64,000 nucleotides of DNA from Eudromia elegans. Lineage: Eukaryota; Chordata; Aves; Tinamiformes; Tinamidae. The stretch lies in assembly GCA_003342815.1 (NCBI GenBank), contig PTEX01000012.1:1831961-1895960 (forward strand), given 5' to 3'. The first letter of the stretch is position 1. The number at the start of each line of letters is the position of its first letter. Positions 36,701 through 48,115 of this stretch are shown piece after piece. A program made the translations under genes and the position numbers. Under the pieces are notes generated by a model. That model searched no databases, had not been told where the DNA came from, and saw only the letters and a program-made list of their open reading frames with translations.

Positions 36701-37593
36701 CTGCATGGTTGAGGATGAGACACCAGGTAACTCTTGCAAACTGTTGTGGACAGTTTACAAACTCGGATGGCAAATCTCTGGTCACAGCAGGAATATTCTT
36801 CAAATGCCCCGAAGGAGGAAGTCAGCTTCACAAAGCCTCATTATTGTGTTACTTTTAAGGTGTCTATGAATGAAACCAAGAAGAGGAATCTTAAATTCAG
36901 TGCTTAATTATTGTCACTGTTGTGTACGCACTCACACGTGTAATGTCTACCATACTGAAACTAGATTAAAGGTAATGCATTTAATCAAATGCCAATAATT
37001 GCAGTGAAAGAAAAAATTCACAGAACATCAGACAGGAATAATTCTTAATGTTAATTTCCTTAGAGGAAGATCAGAGAACAGTCATGTTTTCTGCAGTCAG
37101 TCAGACTGGAATTTTTACATGTCCGTGTACAAAAAGATCAAAATTTTATTTCACTGCCTGGATAAATTTTTACTAAATAGATGAATATGCGTATTTTAAA
37201 TACTGTTGTATGAGGAAATGTATAGCAGGATGCACAAGTATTCTCAAAGCTGTGGATTTTTTTGAGATCTAAAGTCTTGAGAATAGAGAAATAACCACCA
37301 TTTTTTCAGCTTTGCATGATAAAGTAGATGAGGTAGTTTAGAAGGTAACTTCACAGTGTATATCAAGAGATTAATAAAGCTGCATTCGCTCCACAGCTAT
37401 CTTAACAACTTTGAAAATGATAATTAATGTTCCTTATTCAAGAGAATATTCCGCAAAACATATCAACTACATATTTTATGAAGTGGAGGTCTAAATTATG
37501 TATCGGGAAAATTCAGTCGTGTGTAAGGAGCAGCCTAGAAACTCGCCTTTTCTTGAAAAAAAAGATGAGAGGGGGAAAAAAAAGGAATGTGTC

Positions 37594-37611
37594 TTTTTTT
37601 TTTTTTTTTTT
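37594..37611 (+). repeat. Poly-T run of 18
   Basis: A homopolymer preceded by an A/G-rich stretch at about 37553-37585. The pair makes a short purine/pyrimidine-asymmetric segment. The open frame across it (Lys-rich then Phe-rich) is an artefact. Confidence 0.95.
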
Positions 37612-39129
37612 AGGTTTTAAGATGAACAATATCAGTCTTTCAGAAGCAACTGTGTCTTAAAAAGGAAGATCAAGCCTAGCTTGTGTGAGGGAAAGAGAGC
37701 GAAGTGGTCAGCGTGCAGCCTGCTCATCCTCGGGCACGGCGCGGGCGCCGTCAGCATATTCGGGCAGTTGCAGTGCCGAGGGAGCACAGCTCATACCCAC
37801 GTTGTTATCCATGCGCCTGGCACACAAAGAATTTATGATAATTTATTCTCTCTGCTGGTTTTCATTATAAGGATTTTTATTCTTGGTAAGCTTCTCTTGC
37901 AGAGGGGAATAGTCTCCCTGTAAATGTAGGTTTTGTGACACCAATCCGCAGGGACTGTCTGTCTGACTTGGAGTTACTAATGGATTCAGCATATTACTGG
38001 AGCAGTTGCTCATCTAACACCACCTCCTTGAATTGCGAACTACATTAAGGTTTTGCTCTTGGCCTACTTCTCTGTTTGCAGTATCTGTGCCAATGAGCGC
38101 AGCCGTATCTGCTTTCTCTCTTTCTGATCTGATTCAGAGCTTGATTTTGAAAGCATTCTGTGTAGTTTTTCAAAGTTTTCAAAGCTAAAATTTTAGGTGC
38201 AAATGCTGGGTTGTCTGAAGCCATACTAAATCCAAACCTCAGATGTACAACTGAGAGAGAATTCACACGCTGAAGCCTTTTAGTTATGAAGAGCCATCAC
38301 AGATGTGACTGTAGAGCCCCTCAGATGCTGGCTTAGGATGTGCTGTGATGGGGCTGTCTTATCGGATCAGGAGCGTGGCTGGGCTGGCACAGGCACTGCT
38401 GGCTCCTCTGGATCCCCTTCTGTGGGAGCAAGAATGATCAAGCACAGGGGCAGCAGTGAGCTGGGTCAGCAGGATGCCTCAGGAGCCAGTTCCCTGCGCA
38501 GCGTCAGCCCCATCCGTGCTGGTGCAGCAGGACTCCAGGAAGCCGCTGCCATTCCCTGCCGTGAACACCCAGCGTGTCCCTGCTTTCTGCTGGCCTCCAC
38601 CCGCCCGGAGCGGTGACACGGTGGAGTGCTGCCCTCCTCATGGTGATCTAGGAGCTGCCATGGGTAGGCTGGTTCTCTCTACTCTAAAGACATTCTCCTG
38701 GCTTCAGCAGATGTAGGTACTGACTACTGTTTGTTTTCACTGTTGGGAATCTTCAGGTTTCTTCAGGATTCAAATTTTTCCTTGGGAGTTACACTAGCAA
38801 GGCAACTGGAGATGAAATCAGAATCCTGTTAAATTTCTCTGCAGCTCGTTCTTTACATGGAATAGCATCGTGCCAAACCACCAATCTCCATGTTTAAAAC
38901 AGCTAGGGAAAAGCAGTGGTTCATGTGATGAGGGCCTGAGGTACTCCAGTACTTACAAGGTCATTAGCTCTTTTCCTGCATTAGTTTTTAAATAGATCTG
39001 TCTCTTGTACACCTCACAATGCTTTTTTTTTTTGTCTGTTGTACCCTTGCAAAAGCTGCCATACTAATGAAATGGTTAAAGAGAAGACAGAAGCTCATCT
39101 GGCCCTTCTCTGAGGCCATGTGATGGCTG

Positions 39130-39546
39130 GTGAGGCTCGGAAGCAGAGCTAAGAGGGCAAAAGCTGAGGAGCTTGCGTGGTCCAAGCCCTCTGTCTCACT
39201 TGAAGCCAAGGAGCTTCAGCTGGATATGACGGCCTGTCACAGGCCAAGTCCTGAAACACTGGTGAGACTGAAATATCAAACGGAAGAGATGATCTCAGTT
39301 CAAGGAGAGCAAGAAGAAGTTCTCCCTAAACTGTAGAGACAGCAGAAGTACCTGGAAAATACAGTGAAGAAGCAGTCCTTGCAGCATAGCAAGGAACAGA
39401 AAAAGGGCAAGTGGGGACTTTGGGAGGCCACCTGCTATAGCCGTGCTGAGGCTGGCCTCCTCCCCTGTGAGGAGGTAGCAAATAGTGATGTCGGTGTGAT
39501 CACTTTGTGTAACATCCTCTTCAGAAGGTGCCCAAGCATCACGTAA
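39130..39546 (+). pseudogene. Eroded coding-like stretch with one in-frame stop, coiled-coil-like
   Basis: One frame is open from 39130 to TAA at 39544-39546, except for a single TAG at 39334-39336. Charged, helix-prone sequence continues on both sides of that stop (EEMISVQGEQEEVLPKL before, RQQKYLENTVKKQSLQHSKE after), as expected if a Gln or Glu codon mutated. Composition is rich in Glu, Lys and Gln, unlike the Leu/Phe/Ser-rich chance frames around it. No family is recognised. Possibilities are a processed-pseudogene fragment, an ORF1 or gag-like relic of a retroelement, or chance. Confidence 0.3.
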
Positions 39547-40534
39547 ATCCACCCTATGTAAACATGCATAAGCCTGTCTGTCACTGTAAAGAAGCTTTAA
39601 TCTGTCTGAAACAGCAGAAGGTCTTTCTGGAGGCCTTCGGGGCTGGGGAGGATCAGAAGAAACATTGACTTAGTGACTAGTCCTGAGGTGGGGCTGAACT
39701 TCTCCAGGGGTTTGGAAGAAGAACCACATCATTATCTGCAGTGGAAGGAGCTACCTGGCAGTTCAGGCTGGGAGAACCTCCTCCTTTGAAACCTGCTGCA
39801 TTCTCGATCAGTTGGATTGACAGGGTTTTTTTTTCTGAAAGATCTCCAGATCAATCTGTAATGCTCCAGGTAGTGGTGTGATGTAGACCAGATGGTCCAT
39901 AACGCAGCCCTACCTGGAAAGTGCAATGGCTTTTGTGTTATATTCTGCACTTAATTCTTTAAAGGATCTGCGTTCCTTCGTCTTTATTGACTCACAGTTC
40001 TCTAACGAATCAAATTATTGAAGGTCACAGGTGTATGAGGCTGTAATTTAGCATGGCTTAATAAATTTTTAGTGGATGTTTTAACAAATTGTTAATACAT
40101 AATTATGTTGTCCAAGGGTCAGACATTTGATTCATGATAATGCCTTATAATACTTTAAAACACTTTTATACCAAAGTGAACAGCTATCTGCCAGCTATTT
40201 AGCTGTTGAAAAGTGCAAGTACTGTAATATAAGATACAACTTTATTTAAAGTAACTTATGTTTGATTTTTTGTATTGAAGTCCTTGATTTCATAAGATCC
40301 ATGTGTCTGAAATTCCACAGTGTTCTTTGTTGGAAGCTGCTAGTGCTTGGCTGGTTTAAGAACTTTGTTAAGCTGCTGATTGCGTGTGAATATTTGGCCA
40401 GAATTTATTTTCTGGTTTTATATTCTAGAAAATGATGGCTTGCTTCAACCATTACTTGAATGATCATGTTAACATGACTATAGTTCAGTGTTGTCAGAAC
40501 TGAAAGATAATGGGAAATACAATAAATGCCATAA

Positions 40535-40585
40535 ATGGCATTTTGTATGCTATGTTTTGTGTGCCATATGGCATACAAGTGCCAT
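40535..40585 (+). other. Stem-loop of about 19 base pairs
   Basis: ATGGCA (40535-40540) pairs with TGCCAT (40580-40585), and TTGTATGC (40543-40550) pairs with GCATACAA (40571-40578). Five further pairs, two of them G-U, close a loop of about ten bases. A 2-versus-1 bulge separates the outer and inner stems. It is shorter than a typical pre-miRNA. It could be a small inverted repeat with no function. Confidence 0.5.
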
Positions 40586-41963
40586 ATCTCTGCTACCTAC
40601 ATATACATTTTCTTTTAATCTTTGTGCTTTACAGAAGTCGTGCGCCTTTCTGACTAAACTCCTAAACTATCACTCTTGAAACTTTAATTACACTTTGACA
40701 TTAATTCCTGTTCAGAACATTTAGGGAGCTGTATTTTAAACTCTTAATGTTTTTACTAGACAATAGTTTTGGCAGCCATTGAAGAGCTGTAGCCATTACT
40801 CTATACCCTGCAGTTACACTTACAGGTCATTCTTCCGTTAAAAGAATGTTCTTTTTGGCTGTAAGCGCTATGTTTTTGCTGGATACACCCTGATTATAGG
40901 GAAGTGGTACCTTGGGATTCTTTTTTTTGGACTCATCTAGATCTGTTCTGAATGAATGTTCTTGAGCTGAATATATCTTCTGTTCAAACGTGCTTGTACA
41001 GCTTCCTCGATGAGGATGATTTTTCCTCAGTGTCGCATCCCTTAATATGTTCTTCATTTTCACTGGTGAGAGAACCTGGGCTTTAGATGTTATGAAAGTT
41101 TACTTTCTTGCTTTCCTAATAATAGAGAATCATTGTGCTTTGTTTTGAGAGGGAAACAGCCAAGAGAATTGTGGCAATATTTCATTTTAACGATGGGAAA
41201 AAATCTTCTCTTTTATCTGGAAGTATTTTTATTAGTGCCTCGGTGTCATGGGGACTACAGAACATGTCCTATTGCTGCACACTTTATTACTCCAAGTCAG
41301 TTATTTGGCAGGGTGGTTGGGTTTGATAAACATTTAGCACCTGCTGATTCCTTCTCTTCATGTCATCCTTTGGTGGCTGAGCTCTTCTCTGCTTGATTTT
41401 GGAGGGATTTTTTTGAAAGTTACCTGCTCTTTTGTTGCTTGAAGGTACTGCTTCAGAGTAAAATATTCTTACAACTGATTTCTGAAATCCTAATATAACG
41501 TCACTAATTAATTTAAAATAATGGATTGCTTTGATTTTTGGTGTGTTTGCCAGCAATAGTTCTCTTTACATCTGTTTTTTCCCTTGGTTGCAATGCAGAA
41601 AGAGGCTCACGTTTGCAGACGTTACTTTTACCTTGTAAAGCTGCTTGATGTTTGTCCCTTAAGGCAAATGTGGTTATGTATTTAGGAAGCAAAAGGGGAT
41701 AACAGTTCCTGTATATGCCAAACACTAATTCTTCTCAATAGTCACTTTCTCTCTAGTGAGAATAACCTGGAATTAAGGAGCATCAGCAGATCCTGGTCAT
41801 TGTTTGCATATGTGACCTATGAAGCCCTGTATATTGAAGAAAATAAGAGAGACCCACGATGGAGCAAACAGGGGCACGGGGGGAACGTTGTTTTATGCTT
41901 GTCTTGTCTCAGTGCTCTTTTGTTCGCGCATGTAATACTGGTAATGGCTGAGACAAGATACAC

Positions 41964-42010
41964 GATAAAGATAAAGATATATAAAGATATATAAAGATAC
42001 ATGATAAAGA
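41964..42010 (+). repeat. Short tandem repeat of ATAAAGATAT-type 10-mers
   Basis: Three adjacent ATAAAGATAT/C units, flanked by partial copies (ATAAAG before, ATGATAAAGA after). A local slippage product. Confidence 0.85.
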
Positions 42011-45000
42011 GGCTGTTTTACCCCACCCTTTTTTTTTCTCAGAAGGGTAGTTGGGACCACAGCATGATGCTTAGCTAGAGCTGCTTCCCCAGCTGAGCAG
42101 CTTTTAGAGTTTGCGGAGTTATGGTGCTTGCCCATGGCATGTTTTGGTGCAGGAACCTTGCTGCTCTTCTGACTGTGGGTGCATTTGGGCTGTTCTTTGC
42201 CCACTTGGAGACAAAGTCTTGCTGGAAGACTAGATTCCCTGCCCTTGAGGGAAACCAGAGCCTGCTGGGTTCTTGCTTGGCCTCTGAGCTGCAGGAAGGA
42301 TCTACACAGACATGGTAATTGAAGAAGTGTAAAGAAGACACTTGTGTTAGGTTTTAATTAGAGCATTAGAGAGATTAGGGAGGTGTTACTCCATAGTACT
42401 TAACAGCATTTTGCTTTTGTCCCAGGTGTCCGTGATCTCACCTCGAGACCTCTCTGTGAGGCTTCTGTGCTCTAACACTGAGAATGGACCCTTGGTCAGT
42501 AGTTCTCACCTGCTCCCTCTGAGACTTTCTAATTTTCCCTCATCACAGGATTTAAAAGGGGTAGGAATGAGCTTGATGAGGATGGGCAGGGTCTCGTGTT
42601 GCCTGAGCATGCTGCTTGCTCAGTGTTGTGATTTTGGGGAGCCAAGAAAGGGCCTGGGCTTTGCATCACTATGTTCTCCTGTGTGTGAATAAGCGAACAT
42701 GCCTTGCGGCTTGACTGACAAATGCTCCCTGGGAGCACAGAGCTTTCCTCTGGCTCATGATTTTGTTGTGTAACCACTAGAATTTGTAGCTCTATACAAA
42801 TGCATCCTTGCCATTGAATTTGCTTCTTTCACACTTTGTTCGCTAGATACCATATTTGTGGAAGGTAGGTTAAGTGTTTCAAAAATAAAAGTCTTACTCC
42901 GGTTGTGAATAGCCATTCAATGTCCACATATCACGCTCTATAAAACAGTGACCTCCTCACACATATGCTGAAAATAGATTTTTTTTCATGTATAAATTGC
43001 GTAATTTTATTTTGGTACACACAATCCAAGAGAACACCATTTCAAGATATATCTTTTCTCAAGCAGGGAATAGACCCAAGTCATATTAACACCGCATCAT
43101 TTTTCTAAATGCGCCTCTAACTGTGACTGTGGACTTGCAAAGCTTTGGGTCAAATTTAGATATAAGTGGACAACTCTATTAAGCAGTCAAGTAACTGGTT
43201 GCAGTTTCACTTTTCTGGTGATGCATACAGCTGTTCTTCCTTCCTACAAAACTTTAAACTGCTCATTCCATTTATTTACTACCTCCTAATCCTCTGCGCA
43301 GTGCACGGGTGCCTGTCTCACACGCTAACATTTCAAATTGCATATTATAGTTAAGGCAAGAGTTGAAAGAACGGTGAGCTCAGCTAACAAATTGTGGCAA
43401 TAATCTTTTTAAGGGTCAATACAAAAAGGGAGATAACTGGAAATTAGGGTGACGGGAAAGATACACTGCTTTAAATTGCAGTCTGCTGGTAGCGTTAGCA
43501 TTTCCAAAAGGATTCATGCACAGATACATCAATTTAATAGAACAGTGCAAAGATGCAGCTCTTCTTCCCTTTTGTACTTGTCACTTTGTTGTATTGCTGT
43601 GATTGCCGCTGCCAATTTGTCTATTCTTCGTTTTTTGAAATACATTCAGAATGGGCAGCAAGCTACTCCTTCAGAAATGCAAAGCTCTTTTATTTTTCTA
43701 GCTTTGAAGTAAGCTCAGCTTTCTTTGTGCAATCTCATCTGTAGTGTTTGCAGGGGAAAGACCTCAGATGAATTTTTCCTAAAGAGACAACCTCATAATT
43801 ATAACACCAAGTATAGTGTAGTACTGTAAGCTTCTAGGGCTGATTTCCAGGAAATAGAAATACAAAAATGAAAGCAATTGAAAAGTAATGCTGTTTTATG
43901 TAGTTTTATAAGCAACTTCATAAAAAGAAGCAATTGTTTAATGGCCGAAACCCTGGAAAATTACTTTCTTGGTGGAAAAATATTTTGATGGATGCTGGAT
44001 ATGCTCTTGCACTTTCTATAGCTGCACATTAAAATGTAAATTCTCACCTTGAATTATATAGAAAACCTTTTAATAGAATTAAAGTTAAATTAGGTGTGAC
44101 AGTTGAACATGATTAATCACTAGTTATTCACTGAAATAGTTTTGTTTTTAATGTGATAAAATAGGATTCTGAAAGAAATCGTGCATGCAGCCTTATAAGA
44201 GGAAATATCAATGATTTGTTATAAAATCTGAAAAATAGGAAGCGTGTCATGTTAATAGGTGCTTTTGTACTTTGTTTGGGGGTGACCTTTGTTCCAGTAC
44301 TTAAAAGATGTGTAGTGATGTTGGGGGAAGGTTTTGGAATCACATAATAGTTATGGTGAAAAGACTGCTGGCAAATCAGATCACCCAGAAAGCACTAATA
44401 TCACAAGGGTTTTTCATAGCGTCATGCTGGCCGTAGATATCGGGGTAGAGGAGAATTATTAAGCTGCAAAGAGGTGTGATTGGATACAAGCTACTACGAC
44501 AGGGACTGATAAACCCTCCCTGGGCTTAATTTCGGAATGAACAAAATGCCAGGTGGAGTACCAAAAGGATCATTCTTTCTACTAGCCAGATCTCGGCATA
44601 GGGCTTGGCACTGAAAGACTTATCCTGCTGCTGTGATTCTCAGGTTTGCAAGCAGGTAATAAGGAAATTCAAAACATTTCTTGTTTCCCTACATGCACAA
44701 GTAGCTGTGCTACTACACACATGCAATATTGCATTCCTTTTTTGAGACAATTACTAAATTATGGATTTTTAAATTAGGGCAGTTCAGTTTTAAGTAAAAA
44801 TTGCCAAGAGTTTTGTACACAGGGAAACCGTGGTGCACAATGTGCAATGTTTCATCTAACACTTTCAGCTAAAATGGTAGCAGGAGTTTCATTAATGCCC
44901 AGCCTTACGAAAAAAATGAGTCCCTTAGGATAAAGGAAAGGTTCAAATATTTAAATGAAATATTAAAAATTATTTTTTAATATATTTTCTTTAGCAAGTG

Positions 45001-45289
45001 CCACTTAGTGTATGTCCTTGTTTTCATTATCTTCTGTTTATTAACAAAAGCAAATTAGCCATCCTCAGCATTTGCATGTGTCAGTTCTTTTACAGGTCGA
45101 TTTTGATATGCATAATGTTATCTCTTTTGTGCATATGTTTGTCTTTTAGGGTTTGATTCTGAAGGGGCCTGAGTAAGTATCTGCAAAATTGCACCCCAGC
45201 GAAAGCACTGCTGTAGTTTGCATCTTAATAGAAATGCTAGAACGCACTGGAAAATCGCATTAAAATGAGCATTAGGAATGTTGCTATTA

Positions 45290-45480
45290 AAGGGGGCGGT
45301 TTGGGTTTTTTTCGGGAGCGCCTTTCCCGGTGGCTGCTGTCGGAGCGCCTCGGAGCCCATGGGGCGCCTCGGAGCGCCGTGTTGGCTGTGCGTCGCTGGG
45401 CGCTGCCCACCGCAGCCGGGCAGCCCGGTGCCTCCAGCCCGCCCGCCCGCCCGCCCGCCCTAGGCGTGCGGCGAGTTACA
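45290..45480. other. CpG islet in GRIP1 intron 1, containing (GCCC)6
   Basis: Some 25 or more CpGs lie in under 200 bases, in the middle of AT-rich intron. It includes repeated CGGAGCGCC-like words at about 45342-45382 and six perfect GCCC units at 45437-45460. The opposite strand has six GGGC units and so could form a G-quadruplex. It is followed within 200 bases by a homeodomain/POU-type block. It could be an internal GRIP1 promoter or an enhancer with orphan CpG-island character. No coding exon is recognised. Confidence 0.5.
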
Positions 45481-45594
45481 AAGTGCTGAGAACACTCAGC
45501 CGTGTGTTCTGGTGTTTCTGGAGGCCTCCTCGAGGATATATTAATAAGCTGAAACAAGCATTCCGGATGCTGCTCGTAGAGCTTTCAGTTTGAT

Positions 45595-45760
45595 GGTGTA
45601 TGTAACCACTCAGCCGTGAATTCCCATCACCTGAAATGATAAATGATGAAGTTGTTCTCATGCAAATGTAATTATTGTCAGCGAAAAGAAGCACTTCATT
45701 ATGCATCCTGCCCTGGTGTTTTCAGGGGCTTGCAGCATTATACAGATGCACCATTATGAC
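45595..45760. promoter_or_regulatory. Candidate enhancer with octamer plus TAATTA composite
   Basis: A perfect POU octamer ATGCAAAT (45660-45667) is followed after one base by the homeodomain core TAATTA (45669-45674). Additional AT-rich homeodomain-like words (ATGATAAATGATG, ATTATGCAT) lie within 60 bases on either side. The sequence is unique and non-repetitive. It looks like a conserved developmental enhancer, but this is inference from motif content. Confidence 0.4.
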
Positions 45761-48034
45761 CATCCTGTGTATTTACTAAAAACCATGCATACCATGTTTA
45801 TGGGAAATTTAAAATGGTGAGCATGTGTTGTTAGCTTAGTCCTGTGGGTGTACACACAGTGTGGGCTAACTGCTGTGTGTTTCTCAGCACCCCAAGAGAT
45901 GAAACTTGGTAAAGGCAACATTAGTCTCAAGAGGGTTAAACCAAAATGAAAGAACCTTAAAGAAATTATTTTCTGAGCCCTCAGTTACACGCAGAGGTGT
46001 CTTAACAGGAGCATGTGCTGAGCCATGAAACATTAGACAGGCGGCGGGTGCCTTAGTCCCCAGCCCCCACCAACCCCTGCCCCCTTCTAGGAGTGCGTAT
46101 CCACTCCAGCTGCAATAGCTTAGAAACCAGGACACCTCCAAACTCCTATAGGAAACAAGAATTACTAGTGTATATTGCTAGGAGGGAGGCTTGGATAGTA
46201 GCAAACAGACTTGTGATAAATAGGCTTGTATTTGGTCTAATAGATGTGATATTAGAAACCCACACCACATTTAAGACTTAAATTCAGAGTGTTGGTTGTT
46301 TAATTGGAATCTGTGCATCAAAAGTTTGTCCTTTTCTAGTCAAATAAGATAAATGCTAGATAAAAGTTCTCAAATCATGAATACTTCTTGTATTTAACAA
46401 AAAGAGCATGAAGGGTGGCAGGTGAAATCTGAGAGTCTTCTTCCAGATCTAGAAACACGTCTGTGTTGCTTGTGAGTTATGTCACTTATTTAGGGCCAAA
46501 TCTGCCCCAAAAGGGGTGCATTTCTTCTATATTCTTGACCTCAAACTAGACTCTTGCAGTAGATGGCTGTATTGCCTAGGCAGCTTATGGAGAGAGTTGA
46601 GCCCCCAGGATGTGACAAGGCATCAAGCAAGATGTGGCACGAGACTGGCACCCAGTTAGCGCTTCTCTTGAATTAGCTAATAGGTGATGTTGGGAGGGTG
46701 GTGAGTTGAAGGACTCACTTAGGTGTGCGGGAAAGTGTTTATTTCAGGTCTCCAATCTGCATATTCCTTTTCTAAAGATATTATGCACCTTTTTGAAAAC
46801 TTAAGAGGGATGAGGAAAGGCAGAAATCCATCTTTTCTTTGAAACATCTCTGTGTGTGCCCTCTCCATCTGTTTCCACTGTGACAGTTCCTTCCACCAGT
46901 ACGTGGGAACGTTCGTTTCACCTGACCCTGAGATGCTGCCCTAAGAGCAGGTCACATTTTCCCTGGTGTACAGTTTATCCAATCCCTGATGGGTGTTCTT
47001 CAAAAATCCTTTAAGATCTGCTTCAACTAAGTTTATAGGCAGGGAAAACAAAGCATTAAAAATTTTTGAATAATCTGAAGGCTGCAGTAACGTTATTTAG
47101 ACAGAGAAGTGCCTGATTTCTGGTTTCTGATCGGAACATGCCCAGCTGCTTAGACCTCTCAGAAGCAAGGTGCACAAACCAGCCTCGCGGAGCCTCTGGG
47201 ACCTCTCTTGACATGCGGGTTGTGCTCTGCTCCACGTATGGAGAATGTCAGGCCTTCAGAGGAAGGTGGCATGTGAGCAAGGATTTAGGGTCACATTCGG
47301 GGAATCTGGAGATCGAAAGACCATCGTGAAGTCTCAACGTAGATACCGTATGTCTTTGTTCAGTCTATCCCGTAGGCTGTTTTGAATTTTACTACTGATA
47401 TTTCACATTCTGGCACAGTAGAAACAAACATGTTTGCGGTTGGCATTTGGCTTTACAGGACGTGGCAGGTGTGGATGGACTCTCTCAGTGGTTTAAGGTT
47501 TGCTGTTGATTTTCTTTTTAAATGTTGCATGGAGATTTAGCTGCCAACCTGCAGCTGTCTGGGACAAGGTACAACAGCAGTTGTGTCCTTGCCAATTTAA
47601 GAATGCCTGCAAGGCATTTCTCAATGTGCATTTGCATAATGAAACATAGAGGGATGTCTGTGGAATGGGTTTGAAGGAATCTGGTTGTAATACCTTAAAG
47701 GTGATAATAATATACTAAATATAGACCCTTTCTCCCCAACTCAGAATAGCATTTGAGTGCTCACATAACCCATTGGGTTTGTTTAAATCTCACTGGCTTT
47801 GGTGTGTTTGAGTTCTGTGCTCAACTGTGAAATTCTTTGGCTTGTTCTTTGGCAATATTGTCCATGTTGTTACAGTAACTCTTGTTCTGGTAGATTTTGG
47901 TAGATTTCAACAATCACTGGAAAAGGGAATTTAAGGTAGCAGATGCCTTTTTAACCCCATGTCTTCATAATTTTTTGTTTAATTGTTGGACACCTTTTGA
48001 TATTATGTAGTTTTAATTTTCACTGTGACGTATT

Positions 48035-48115
48035 TTAATAGCAGCAATAAGCTATACTAAAACTGTAAAGCTATATACTAAATAGCAATAAGACTGTACT
48101 AAGCTATAAGACAAT
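48035..48115 (+). repeat. Degenerate tandem repeat with GCAATAAG/CTATACTAA words
   Basis: Words such as AGCAATAAG, AAGCTATA and TACTAA recur two to three times each over about 80 bases, with an irregular spacing of 25-40 bases. The likely cause is replication slippage followed by decay. Confidence 0.6.
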
